A stretch of DNA of 64,000 nucleotides from Posidonia oceanica (Eukaryota > Streptophyta > Magnoliopsida > Alismatales > Posidoniaceae), in the NCBI GenBank assembly GCA_037176725.1, contig JAZBRS010000023.1, positions 31,491,001-31,555,000 on the forward strand, given 5' to 3'. A program made the position numbers and the translations under genes. The notes beneath the pieces were generated by a model, which made no database searches, was not told where the DNA came from, and saw only the letters and a list, made by a program, of their open reading frames with translations. Below, one piece after another: positions 1 through 11,009 of this stretch. Positions within the stretch are counted from its first letter, which is position 1. Every line of letters begins with the position of its first letter.

Positions 1-1276
1 GCATTTAAATCATAATAGCAAGGAAATAAATTAATCAAAGACAGCAGAGGTGTTGGACGCTACCACAGTGCACGTCCAACGTTAGACACACCAGGTTGTG
101 CGTCTAACAAGTCGAGAAACTTCTCGGCAAGAATCGATACTCAAATCGATCCAAAACAGAAAACTAACTAGCTAGGAAGCATAAGCATGCAACAATGATC
201 ATAAACATGTATTTGAAATCAAAAAAAGTGTGTGGATCACTCGACCCACCTCCTCCCTCTTGCTGCCGGCGTTCATGGCTTTTCAGGTCATCTGGGTGAT
301 CCAAGAGCCATGAAGCTTGGCTATGAGGCTCTGGTATGATGAGGAAGGAGATGGGGAACGCATGAGAGAGAAGAATCTACCTGTACGTGGCCCAGAGGAG
401 CTATGTGTGTGGCCGATCAAAGCTGACGATGGAGGCAGACAGCGGTTCGGATGGACGGCTTGGAAGCGGAGGGAATGCTTGGGAAGGTTCCTCTCACACG
501 GGGGGAGCTCTCTGGATTGCTCTGGGAGGTTGGGAGGCTCTGGTTGTTTCTCAATTCTCTCTAGAATGCGTAGGCGGTGGTGGAGGAGATGGGTTGGGTT
601 GGTTTTGATCGGTCAAGGCCGCACAGGGGGTCTTGGTGGCAGGGCAAGGTGGAGAGGAGATCGTGGGATCGTGGAGGCATGGGTGCGAGGTCGTGGGAGG
701 TCTCAGAGGTGGTGAAAGTCAAGGTGAAGGTGTTAGGCTGGCATGGGTGGCCGTTTGCGTGGGAGGAGAACTGTAGGGGTGGTTGAGGCTTGGCTAGGCG
801 GTTCTGGGGCAAGGCACCGGTTCATGGGCCGAGCTAGGTGGCTGGGCGGTCCGTGGGAAGCAGTGGTGTTGGCAGAGGACGGCCTTGGGCGCGGCGAAGG
901 GCAGCCAAAGGGGCTGCTGTAGTTGATGCGTTGGACGCTAACCAGAGCAGCGTCCAATGTAGGACGCTGACAATTGTAGCGTCCAACGTTGGACGCTGGC
1001 ACGACCAGCGTCTAACGTCCCAGAGAGGTTTTAGGGCTATTTTGGGATTTTTGGCTTAGGTTGAGGCTTAGGTTAAGGCATAGGATTGACTTAGCTATGG
1101 TTTAGGTGGGTTTTAGGTTTGGATGAGGTTTTGGGCTAGGTTTGGGATAGGTTTGGGATTAGGTCAAGGATTAGGTCAAGGATTAGGGTTTGGAGGTGAG
1201 GGTCCACTGTGCCACATTCCGAGCAAGCATCCAGAAAGGTCCATCAGCGAACGATTGTCAAAATGGGGTGTTTACA
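1..1276 (-). mobile_element. LTR of family A, 5' portion in minus orientation (continues off the left edge)
   Basis: Read on the minus strand this LTR begins TGTAAACACCCCATTTTGAC at 1276, the same opening as the LTRs at 23135 and 29194 (TGTAGACACCCCATTTTGAC) and 21954. Next comes a stretch rich in CCTAA/CCCAAA words (about 1050-1200), then a GC-rich block (about 300-900), the same order as in other family A LTRs. It holds hairpin units at 52-108 (two) and 930-1016 (three of 29 nt). Open frames at 317-1059 occur on both strands and look like composition effects of the GC-rich block, not genes. The other end lies outside the window, so solo LTR or full element cannot be decided. Confidence 0.75.
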
Positions 1277-1924
1277 CTAACCACCTTAAAAGGAACAAGG
1301 CACCACACAGCGAAAACCATCAAGCATCAGTAGTAAAACCTACCTCTACCCTCGCGCAACCATAGTGCTCCAGCTAGACCAGTACGCACAGCTGATGTGC
1401 ACAACTCTAGGCAACACGATTCATTTGGCCTCACACACAACAGAGTCTCCTACCCTGTGCACCAGCACTGAGTCTTGCCTAGAAAACAACTGGCACCACA
1501 CCCACGGGCAACATGGTGCTCGATCCATGCAAAACTAGTGGATAGCACCCAGAGCCATGCTCCATGGAGTTGAAGAGCTCGAGCGAACCACTCCACACAA
1601 GTGAACACAGCTTTGCGCTCCAACTGCTCCCTCAAAGCAGCTCCCAACAGACGGCAATCTCAAAAAAATCAACCACTGGAAACCTTCTAATAAGAAGTCG
1701 ACGTCTACTTCCACAAGCAAGCAGACCGTCACTTCCAGGTTCCACATGGCTCTCCATGAATTATCCTTGCCGTCACAAGAGTTGGAGCCGAAGGCACTCC
1801 TCAACGTCGCAAGCAAGAAGATCAAGAAAATCAATAAAAACAAGGTGCAGGAATGCATGATATGCAAATTCTATGGAGTCACCTGACCAGACATCCCTAG
1901 GCTAGTGCTCCTAGTGAACCTAGT
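1277..1924 (-). mobile_element. Element D, leader/internal fragment downstream of its primer site
   Basis: On the minus strand this follows directly from the primer site at 1925-1936 and reads like the untranslated leader of a Ty3/gypsy element. It is cut off at 1276/1277 by the family A LTR. The last bases next to that LTR (TTTTAAGGTGGTTAG on the minus strand) resemble the D polypurine tract at 5238-5262, so a deletion joining leader to 3' end is possible. Short frames at 1535-1867 have no recognisable product. Confidence 0.5.
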
Positions 1925-1936
1925 GCTCTGATACCA
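1925..1936 (-). promoter_or_regulatory. Primer binding site of element D (initiator tRNA-Met type)
   Basis: The minus strand reads TGGTATCAGAGC two bases downstream of the LTR end. This is the classic plant primer site complementary to the 3' end of initiator tRNA-Met. It fixes D as minus-oriented and separates it from the Tat/Ogre-like elements in the rest of the window. Confidence 0.85.
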
Positions 1937-1938
1937 AC

Positions 1939-4900
1939 TGTAACGACCCACCCAGTCGCTACCTCTCAACCTAACCAGATTCTTTTTTCATTTTTATCCT
2001 TTATTAGCATTTATGAACTATAAAGCTAAATTCTCACAATGCAATAAGAAACAATAAATAAACTAACTTACTTACCCAGAAACCCTGATGTATGGTAGCA
2101 TAACTCCTCCTATGTGTACCAGCAAGCGAACAACACCTATCCTGCACTTGCAAAAACACGCAAACCAAAGCACACGTGAGTGACCAAACAAAACGGTCAC
2201 CCAGCATACACCCCACCTAAACCACTCAGCCAACAATGCTGAGGGAGCTGGCGTAATCATGCCACAACAAACAAACACGGGCATCTCAACTGGATGCCAC
2301 CACAGCACAACAGGGTAGCACAATATTGCCTGGCCAACAACAAAAATCAATAAAATGTGCCTTTGAAATCATTTATCTCTTTTCCTTTCAAAATCATATG
2401 CATGCTCTTTCAAAATCTTAAAAGCATACTTGAAATGGCCAATCTAGCCAAATCAAGCCCAAAACACAAAACCAAGTCGCAGCCTCGTCCTAAGCCCTCA
2501 TTGGACGGACTAGACGGCCAACAGGGCATGAATGCCTCAATCGCATTCAAAACGTACAGCACAACGAACACAAAGCCAACCAAACACAGGGTCTCAATGG
2601 CCAAACAACAACGCCTCAAAAAGGAGGAAAACTCTAAGCCCAATATGGCCAACACTCAGTAAAAGCCTCCAAGCCACAAAAACAGGCAAAGCTCGGGGCC
2701 CAAGATGGCCAAACGAACCAAGCACGGCCCAAACGGGCATCAAAGAAAACCAACAAGTCGTGTTGCCTTGTGCCCCAGCAACTGACCTGGCTTCAAGCAG
2801 TAGCCGGGGGCTCACCCCTGCAACTCACTGCACTACCACGGACACCCACCCTGTGGGAGAGCGTGCCCGTCACGGCATCTCACACCAGAGAAGCAATAAA
2901 AAGCAATCCTCAACTGCGAAAGCTGTCCACACTCGGGACAAACCACAGGGCACGCCTAATACGGCGCCTGCAAACTCAGTGCTCTGAACTAGAAGAGGCT
3001 CCTCACCCTGAGGCTCAGCCAGCGCCCACAAGTCTCGGTCCCCGTAACAACTAAGGTATCACATCCTGCTACATAGGAGTATCATACCTCCCAAGTCTGT
3101 TGCCATGATACCACTAGGTACGGCCGTCACCTCGATCCCACAGACCTCAACCCCGGTGATGTGTCCGACGCACCGCAGAGTGTAGTCACATTCCCAAGGA
3201 ATGCAGTCACACCCACGGGTCCACACTACACTCACCTCGAAGTCTTGGCCTGCAACAAGTACTCGGACCTTACCTTGGCAATAGCTCATGACCCTAAGGG
3301 TGTCAGTCGTCCCTACAAGGCTGGCCAATGCCTCAGTCTCGGTCCACAACCAAAGGCATAGTAAAATCCTTTCCAAAACCTTTTCAAAACTAATGTATTT
3401 TCTTTCAAAACTCCTTTCGAAGACCGTTTCAAAATCCTTAAAAGACAACTCAAAAACACCACAAAACACAGTGCAGAACACAACACGAAAACCATGAACA
3501 GAAACCATAGCTTAAAACACAACCAAAACACAGCCTCGACAGCTCCTCTATCATGCCCAAGAACCACACTACAAAACGCAACACAACAGAGAAACAAAGG
3601 CACATTCTAGGCAAAACGTTTACCCAGGAGACACCACCCAGAAGCACAACACCGATCTCGAAGTCCCAATGTACTTACGAGACTGAGTACCCACACAAAC
3701 TACACTCAGAACTCTACGTCCTGGTGCTAAGGTCTAATCCTATGGTTATCATGTTCCCTAATGTCCATCTAGACCAAATAGGGAAAACCTTAGCATTACT
3801 TGATCGTTTAGTCTTTTAATTCCAGCCCTAGAACATGTGGGATCTTGCTAATTCATTTTAGGCAATTCTTACTTATCTCTAATGATTTGCCTAATTATCA
3901 TTATGCCCTATCTACCTACAATGTCCAATTAGCACTACTCTCATTAGAATTATCAAAAACAAGTCCCTAAGGGCTTAAAGTAACTAAATCCCAAAAGTCA
4001 AGAACTAAAAAGCAGTTCCCATAAAGCTTAGGGACTAAACGGCAATATCCACTGAACTTAGGGACTAAAAAGTAATTAGTATAAAACTAGGGACTTACAT
4101 GCAATTTAAATGTAAAGCTAGGGACTAAAAAGTAACTCAGGCGTTGGACGTTGGGAAACCCTGCGTCCAACATTGGATGTAGAGAACCCTACGTCCAACA
4201 CCTTGGAGTCCCAAATCCCTCTTATCTACAAATATGCATGCCCAAAAATTAATCCATGGTTAACTACTAAATTAAACATCATGCAATCTACAACGCAACT
4301 ACCAATCCAACCACTAATCAAAACATGCCCCTTGATCAGAAAAACATGGGAAACAGCAGCAAGGGCGTTAGACGCAGCTCAGCTAGCGTCTAACATTGGA
4401 CGCACCAAGGTGTGCGTCCAACGCCCTGAATCAGGAGGTTTAGCTAGAACCTCCCTCACAGGCATGCAATCACCACACAAACCACAACCATACAAGCATA
4501 CATGCATATAAACATATTCAAGGTATTAATGAACTAAACTACCTCATTAAACATGCAAATAAAATCTCTAAAGAGGCGTGTACCTTGCACCCAAGAGGTG
4601 AGCCAACACAACGAGCTCCAACGTGATCCAAGGCTCCCTGCAAGCTCCCAGCCACTCCCCAAACCTCCTCCGGCCATCTACCAAGCCCACAACAGCCCTA
4701 GCATAGAAAATCGCCTAAAATCAGTGGGTGAAACCAAGAAAGAAAAGAAGGAAAGAGGAGAAAGGGGTACCAAGGCCTCTATACACCTCTCTCTCTCTCT
4801 CTCTCTCTCAAGCTCCCAGGCACCCAAAGATCGCCAGAGAACACCCCCCATGCTGCTGGAGAAGAAAGGGAGGAAGTAGGGAAGAAAATACCTCCAAGGA

Positions 4901-5237
4901 GCCATTGACTTACTCCTTAAATAAGCAGCTGGTGCACTCAGAGCGTTAGATGCTATCTGTCCATGCGTCTTACATAAGACGCACCACATTCTATGTCTTA
5001 CACTCAAAAATCTAGGAGCACCGACATACAGGTGTTGGACGCAGGGTTCCTTGCGTCTAACATAAGACACAAGCCCACTAGTGTCTAACAACCTGAGGCT
5101 AGAAAATCCACATTCCAAGTGTTGGATGCGGGATTTCTTGCGTCTAGCATAAGACGCAACATTTCCAGCATCTAATACCCTCAGATTCTAGATTAAATAT
5201 CTGGCCTAAAATGCCACCTAAAAATCTGGGTCTTACA
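1939..5237 (-). mobile_element. Element D, complete LTR (3.3 kb, minus orientation)
   Basis: On the minus strand the LTR runs from TGTAAGACCC (5237) to GGGTCGTTACA (1939), with TG...CA ends. The primer site lies directly beyond its 3' end and a purine-rich tract directly before its 5' end. Internal sequence on both sides means it is either shared by two tandem D copies or rearranged. Five pairs of 28-29 nt hairpin units lie at 4143-4199, 4368-4423, 4945-5001, 5034-5089 and 5121-5176. A CT microsatellite sits at about 4790-4812. The ORFs inside (for example 2532-3054) are not recognisable and are treated as chance. Confidence 0.8.
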
Positions 5238-5646
5238 TCCTAACCACCTTAAAAGAATTTCGCCCCTGAAATTTACGAGGCAAGAAGCCAAGGGGTACCA
5301 ACTCGGATGTCTCATTCACGATCATAGACAACCAGCACACAGATGCCTCCCAAAACTTAGCATCAGTAGGGGAAATCTACACTCCACAAGGCCATCTTGC
5401 CCTACTAAAACCCTGAGCGATGCCAAAGACTCAGCTCTCCTTGAGTCGAAACTCCACTAATCCCTGGAAAAAGGTCCCTTAAGGACACAAAATCTCTAGC
5501 CACAAGCTCACCTCCGTGTCTCCAGAGTCACAAAGCATCCAGAGCCACTCTAGCAGACACGCAAAACCCAGGGACGACCAGGTGCAACTGGATCTAACCA
5601 GCATTCGCTGTGCTTCTCTGATGCCCCACTCGGTCAACAACAATTC
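5238..5646 (-). mobile_element. Element D, 3' internal remnant with polypurine tract
   Basis: The minus strand immediately before the LTR reads TTCTTTTAAGGTGGTTAGGA, preceded by GGGGCGAAA. This resembles the end of pol plus polypurine tract seen in many plant Ty3/gypsy elements (a 'GAAATTCTTTTAAGG' type ending). The remainder to about 5646 has no open frame I can assign and ends abruptly. Confidence 0.55.
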
Positions 5647-5673
5647 TGTGGATGTGGATTTGGGATATCTGCA
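5647..5673 (-). repeat. Possible 27-bp remnant of a B-type LTR (both termini only)
   Basis: The minus strand reads TGCAGATATCCC followed directly by AAATCCACATCCACA. The first part matches the start of the B-type LTR (TGTAGATATCCC, see 54835) with one change. The second matches the end of that LTR (56407-56421). It would be an LTR that lost all but its ends. No target duplication is visible, so chance is not excluded. Confidence 0.35.
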
Positions 5674-6476
5674 CTCTCATTAGAATTATCAAAAACAAGT
5701 CCCTAAGGGCTTAAAGTAACTAAATCCCAAAAGTCAGGGACTAAAAAGCAGTTCCCATAAAGTTCAGGGACTAAATGGCAATATCCACTAAACTCAGGGA
5801 CCAAAAAGTAATTAATATAAAAATAAGGACTTGCATGCAATTTAAATGTAAAGCTAGGGACTAAAAAGTAACTCAGGCGTTGGACACTGGGAAACCCTGC
5901 GTCCAACGTTGGACGTAGAGAACCCTACGTCCAACACCCTAGAGTCCCAAATCCCTCTTATCTACTAATATGCATGCCCAAAAATTAATCCATAATTAAC
6001 TAATAAATTAAACATCATGCAATCTATAGTATGCAACTACCAATCCAACCACTAATCCAAAACCTGCCCATTGATCAGGAAAAACATGGAAAACAGCAGT
6101 AGGGGCGTTAGACGCAACTTAGCTTGCGTCTAATGTTGGACGCACCAGGGTGTGCATCCAACGCCCTGAATCATGAGGTTCAGCTAGAACCTCCCTCACA
6201 TGTATGCAATCACCATACAAACCACAACCATACAAGCATACATGCATATAAACATATTCAAGGCATTAATGAACTAAACTACCTCATTAAATATGCAAAT
6301 AAAATCTCTAAAGGGGCGTGTACCTTGCACCTAAGAGGCGAGTCAACACAACGAACTCCACCGCGATCCAAGGCCCCCCGTGCGAGCTACCAACCACGCC
6401 CTAAATCTCTTCTGGCCATCTACCAAGCCCACAGCAGCCCTAGCACTGAGAATCCCCCAAAATCAGTAGGTGGAAC
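5674..6476 (-). mobile_element. Second, partial copy of the element D LTR
   Basis: About 800 bp aligns by eye with 3938-4734, starting at CTCTCATTAGAATTATC in both and ending at TCAG(T)GGGTG(A)AAC. It contains the equivalent hairpin pairs near 5879-5935 and 6105-6160. It starts abruptly after the internal D remnant and is cut at 6476 by the start of the next LTR. Frames within it (6124-6555) are not genes. Confidence 0.75.
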
Positions 6477-8483
6477 TGTAGCGTTCCCGCTTGAAATCGG
6501 CACATCCATGCGCACTGCCAGAGCTCGCGCGCATCGACCGATGAGAGGCCGCTGATAGTTGGTGGATCCGAGGAAGGAAACTCGACTCGAAAACATCGAA
6601 AAAGGGCAGAAAAACAAAGATAAAGCAAATTCGGAGTCGCCAGCTAGTCTATTAAATCGGAAGATGAGAAAAACCGAGAAAAAGCATGAAAACATGCAAA
6701 TGGGTGCAATGATGTGCAAAAATAAATGACTCGTGCCTAGGATAAGGGCATAATGGTCATTGAAGGCCAAGAGAAAGGGTAAGGACTCTTGTTACGCACG
6801 AGGAAGGTGTTAGGTACCCCCAATATGCTCGGAATCGTACTTTCTAGGCTTCTCGCTCACATATGCAGGAATGTCGGCAATGCTTGCCTTTACTGTATGC
6901 CTGAGGGGCGAGGGATGCAATGCCACGCTATGAATGCTTAATTACATGCTCAAATGTATGCTCAAGATGCCATGATGTGTGATGGAAATTAAACGTGCAG
7001 TTTTTGTGCTCAGCAGCGTTGCCAGTGTTCTGATCCGGACGTGCCCTGATTAATAAGAACTCCAGACAGTAAGCATCACTGCCTTAGATGCAATGCAGGC
7101 AAGAAATCAAAACGACGAATAAAACCATGCAATGCGAATAGTGACATGCGACATGCATTTGTAAAACTTGCAGAGCTTAGTAAAAACATGCCAGAAAGAC
7201 TAATCGAAGTTAAAACACTGCAAAGAGACGATAAACAGGTTATGGAAACTAAACAAGAACTAAACAAGTGGAATAAACAATGTGTAAAGCGGCAACAGGG
7301 GTGGCTCTGGCTACTGTCTGAACTACAGCCTTGGTCACCACCCTGAACGGCGGCAGTGCATGTCGCCGATGATATTGGCAAGGCACATGCCACCACTCAG
7401 AGCAGTAACAACTGCAGTTGCCAGTGTGAGCGGCATCTGAGCATGTCGCCGATACAACTGGCAACATAGGCATGAACAGTGCTCTTCAAATAGCGACTTT
7501 CATTGCCAAAAACAAGCTAGATAATCGATGTAAAATGGCAAAGTAAATGCATGGAAATAAAGATGGCATATTCAGGATCAAGACCATGCGATTAAACTGT
7601 AAAATGGACGCATAGGTTGCGAGATACGGTGGCTCCAAGTTTGGCTGGAGGACTGCCAAGAGTTGGAGGTGAGTCGCCGGTGAGACAGGCAACATCACTA
7701 CAGCTCAAGTACTCCAAACTGCCAACCTTGGGACCAAATCTAGAACCCATGGCTATGCAAAATGAACATCTAACTATATGAACATGAAGAGTAAACAACC
7801 AGGATTACAAGCATATAAAATCAAGCAAAACGGAGCTCTGGGTCGGACGGAGCAACAGCCTAAAGTCCGACCGGTGGCAGTTGGAGGTGTAGGTTAGTCG
7901 CCGCTCTCGCTGGCGGCTAACCTGGCAGTCTTTCTGGCACCAGAGACGAAGGCTAAGAACGGCAATGAAGGCTCGATAAAATGCAATTAAATAACTGGGA
8001 AGCAAGCATGGCATACCACGAAGCTGAGGGGAAGGTTTCTCACTTGCGGGAGCACGTGGAGCGGCTCCCCGACATAGCTCGCCGGTGCGCGCTTGCGCGG
8101 AGGTCGCGGCTGTGCAAGGGACGACGGCGGCTGTCCGGGGAGGGTGTATGCAAAGTTTGGCGGCGTTTGGTGCCGCGGTGTGGCCTCTGGCTGTTTACGG
8201 CCGGTGGTGGCCAAGGAGGACGGCGACGGTTCGATTGGCTGTTGCAGGCTATTTGTGGTGGCTTGGAGCTGTGGGAAGCGTCACACGGGATGATAGAAGT
8301 GTATGGGGCTTGCTGGGGGGTGTGTTGGTTGCTGTTGGGTGGCTGACGGAAGGACGGCCGGTGATGAGTTCAAATGGGCGGTGGGAAATGCTGCGAGGTT
8401 TGGTGGCAATCCGGGAGGCTATGGAGAGGTGTGGATGGCTCGGGCAAAAGCTATGGGATTGGGGAGTGTTCCTGGATCGCTGC
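6477..8483 (-). mobile_element. Element E, 3' part of its split LTR (family A-like)
   Basis: On the minus strand this part ends ...CGCTACA at 6477. It shares with the family A LTR end (26250-26382) an ordered set of blocks: a GGTGGCGACTCCG-like block, CGAGTCGAGTTTC followed by CTTCCCTCGGATC-like text, and GCGAGCTCTGG near the end. Around 6780-6830 lies the conserved block for 'gtgcctaacacctt'. The LTR is interrupted at 8483/8484 by element B and resumes at 49681, where it opens TATAGACACCCCATTTTGACA on the minus strand. Short hairpins of the GTCGCC type occur near 7359, 7443, 7672 and 7895. The ORFs at 7981-8649 overlap on both strands in GC-rich DNA and are rejected as genes. Confidence 0.7.
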
Positions 8484-9111
8484 TGTAGTGTGGAATTTGG
8501 GGGGTGTTTTAAGAAGATGTCGGCGCCTCCACGTACGTCATCAACTTTGTTGTGATCGCCACTCGCCTTTGGGTAGACAGGACACCTGGGGGGAGATTAT
8601 GAAGATGCGGGTCCTCGGACCACTAGATCGACGGCTGGATGTCGTCTAGCGGCTCCCTCGTGTTATGTAAGCTCTTTCCTTCCCTTCAAAACAAAATGAC
8701 ATAGATCTAGATTAGTTCAAGTGTAGTAGTCAGTAACAGAAATAAACGAAACAACATGACTAAAAAAAACAAATACTAACCGGGGGTTGTTCCCCGCATA
8801 CATATGCTATGGGTCCTATGCTAAGGAAAGTAAAAATGCGATGAAAAATTAGATTGGAGGAAGATACTCCCTTTCACCCTCATGTTGAATGCAATAAAGT
8901 TGAAAGGAGGCACGATCGGAGCTCTGGCTTAGCTGGTGATATTGGAATGTAGATGGGAATTGGGTTTCCTTCTTCTGAAAGGTGGGAGATAGGGCTTCTG
9001 GGTGAAGGCTCTAGCTCTGGAAGGTGGAGACTTACCACTGATAGGGTGATTCCTCTCCTGGAAATTCCTCTCTCAAAAATTCCGACCCTCAAACCACTGG
9101 CCTAGGGGTTC

Positions 9112-9119
9112 TATTTATA
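9112..9119 (-). promoter_or_regulatory. TATA box of the B 3' LTR
   Basis: The minus strand reads TATAAATA in the context CTATAAATAG. The same box occurs at the equivalent place in the 5' LTR (48780-48787) and the solo LTR (55796-55803). The hairpin array lies upstream of it in all three. Confidence 0.7.
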
Positions 9120-9181
9120 GACTCTAGGGGGTAAGGACGGTTGGAGTTCAGAAAATTCTAAAAAAAGTGGCAGTAAGGGTT

Positions 9182-9650
9182 AGTCGCCTATTGAGTTGGC
9201 GACTAAGGCTAGCAACCGCCCAGTCAAAATGTGGGAAGACTCGGGAATGAGGCCACGACTATTAGTCGCCAATTTAGCTGGCGCCTATTGGTCGTGGGGG
9301 TTGTGGGAAATAACCGTGGAAAAGCGGTTCAAAGGAGCCACGATCTTTAGTTGCCGGTTGAGTTGGCGCCTAATGGTCGAGGGTCGTGGGAGGTAACCGC
9401 TCAGTCGCCGGATGAGTTGGCGCCTGAGGGTTGACGGGGGATCCTGGGAAACAACGGCTGCAATCCACAATCGCCCAGTCGCCGAGTTAGTTAGCGTCTA
9501 AGTGGGTTGCCTCCACAGATGGCAGTTGAATTGGCCGCCTCTGCTGTTGGCAACTGACTTAGTCGCCTTTGTAGCTGGCAACTGCCCGAGTCGCCTCTCC
9601 AGCTGCCAACTAGCTGAGTCGCCTCCCCAGCTGGCAACTAGTAAGCTTAG
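9182..9650. repeat. Array of GTCGCC...GGCGAC hairpins in B LTR U3
   Basis: At least seven short inverted repeats of about 23 nt follow each other. The first is AGTCGCC (9182-9188), 9 bases, GGCGACT (9198-9204). Later units start near 9263, 9350, 9403, 9477, 9515 and 9560-9650, with variants such as GTTGCC/GGCAAC and GTCGCC/GGCGCC. The array lies about 60-540 bp upstream of the TATA box in the direction of transcription. Confidence 0.8.
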
Positions 9651-9995
9651 GTCATTTCTAGCCCTCCTTCAGAGTTTTGGCCAGAGAAGACAAGATAGAA
9701 GGCCGGGAAACTACAGATAGTCTATGAAATCAAGAAGGCATCTCTATTAACTCAAATCTGCCACGAATTTGAGTAGAAGTAAAGGATACCCAGGGTACTC
9801 GAACTTGCCACGAGCCTGAGTGAGTTAGCTCTGCCATAGCCAACAACCTGAGTGTAGGTAGGATCAAGTGATGCTTTGAAGAAATCAAGGAACATCTGGA
9901 AGATGTGTTACCAAAACTTAGGCACGAGATTTGGGGTGCCTCAAGGTTTCTATCCTTAAGAGAACTCTCAGAAATGTGAAAATAGGATATCTACA

Positions 9996-10010
9996 GATAC
10001 CCTTCCTTGG
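9996..10010 (-). promoter_or_regulatory. Polypurine tract of element B
   Basis: The minus strand reads CCAAGGAAGGGTATC directly before the 3' LTR start. A purine run in this place primes plus-strand DNA synthesis in LTR elements. Element E has a near-identical tract (AGGAAGGGACATC, minus strand, 50296-50308). Confidence 0.75.
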
Positions 10011-10985
10011 AGTTGATGTTGGAATAAGATCGATTCCAAGGTAAGAACGATGTCTTATTGAGCATTTCCTGAAAAGGGGAGCTCCATCTCAAACAATTTG
10101 CCACTGAAGTAGCCAAAGGAAAGATAAAAAGAGGGTTTAAATTGCCATTAAATTGGAGACTTAGGCATGGAGGGGTCAAGTCGGTTTCGGAACTTGTGTC
10201 GCAGTCGAAGTCAAGACTAGGTCAACCATGTAGAGGTGTTCCAACGGGGCAAGAACTAAGGAGGAAATCGCGGGATGTTATTCCAGCACGATCGAAGGGA
10301 GAGTGTGACATCTTGTTTGAGACTTCACTCAGATTGGAATTGATAAGAGGATAGGTATGAACTGGGTTGGCACTAGGAGAATCATATGCCTAAAGGGTTT
10401 CTAACACTCTTGAAGAACGATGCTCCGTCCGTGCTCCACTTCCAATGATATGAGAAAATGCATGGATGCATGATTCAAACATACGATGATAATGCAAGGT
10501 CAACACGCAATGCAATGAATGGTCCATATGCTAGGTTAGGCCGGCGGGGTACGGTTGGTCCCAAACCATATGGACATATGCAAAATGAATGAATGCAATT
10601 TGTTGTGGTCAAGTGTTTTCCGTCCTCAAGTGTGACCAGCACTCTCTGGAAGGGACCGTCGTCCCACAGCTCGATTTGGCAAGTAAAGAGGTTCCGTGCG
10701 AAGAGAACCGGGTGAGGGAGTGAACCCTTCATTTGCCAATCCGATATGTTGTCAGGTGTTCGCAGTGGTTGCGGCGGACGGTGTGTGAACTCAAGGCAAG
10801 AGTTCACTCCTCGGCTTCGCAGTAGTAGATGGTCTGTTCTGATGGGTTAGTCGCCTCTTGACTGGGCGGCTAAGCTAGTCGCTGGTTGTTAGGGCGACAC
10901 GCGATCTTCTGGCTTATTTAGTTCAGAAATCGTTTTAAACCCTGATTCTTTTGATAAGGGGAGATAAAAGACGGCTGTCCTTGCT
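10011..10985. other. Non-coding stretch between B 3' LTR and PMD gene 1, with hairpins
   Basis: No coding region is recognised. Two GTCGCC-type hairpins lie at 10847-10873 (TTAGTCGCC / GGGCGGCTAA) and 10878-10898 (GTCGC / GCGAC), about 100 bp upstream of the first probable PMD exon. The frame at 10475-10807 (minus, 110 aa) is open but has no domain I know. Confidence 0.5.
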
Positions 10986-11009
10986 TTTCAGGAAGCATTC
11001 TGCACAAGT

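Larger units (their letters stand above)
8484..9995 (-). mobile_element. Element B, 3' LTR
   Basis: On the minus strand it opens TGTAGATATCC (9995) and closes ...CCACACTACA (8484), 1.5 kb. It is closely similar over its whole length to 48151-49680 in the same orientation. The flanking five bases GCTGC (8479-8483) match ACTGC (49681-49685) in four of five positions, as expected of an aged target duplication. It carries a TATA box, an array of short hairpins upstream of it, and a purine tract on its internal side. The frames at 8880-9720 are not genes. Confidence 0.85.

Noticed and set aside
317..1059. ORFs of 70-130 codons on both strands
   Set aside because: GC-rich LTR block; no domain, overlapping frames on both strands and no consistent start context.
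1120..1195. Interstitial telomere repeat (TTTAGGG-like words)
   Set aside because: Words such as GGTTTGGGATTAGGTCAAGG are irregular and recur at the same place in other family A LTRs.
7981..8649. ORFs of 121 and 156 codons on the plus strand
   Set aside because: They lie in the GC-rich part of a minus-oriented LTR, overlap each other in different frames and show no known motif.
10475..10807. 110-codon minus-strand ORF in the sense direction of element B
   Set aside because: No domain recognised and no pol extension expected so close to the polypurine tract; left as unassigned.
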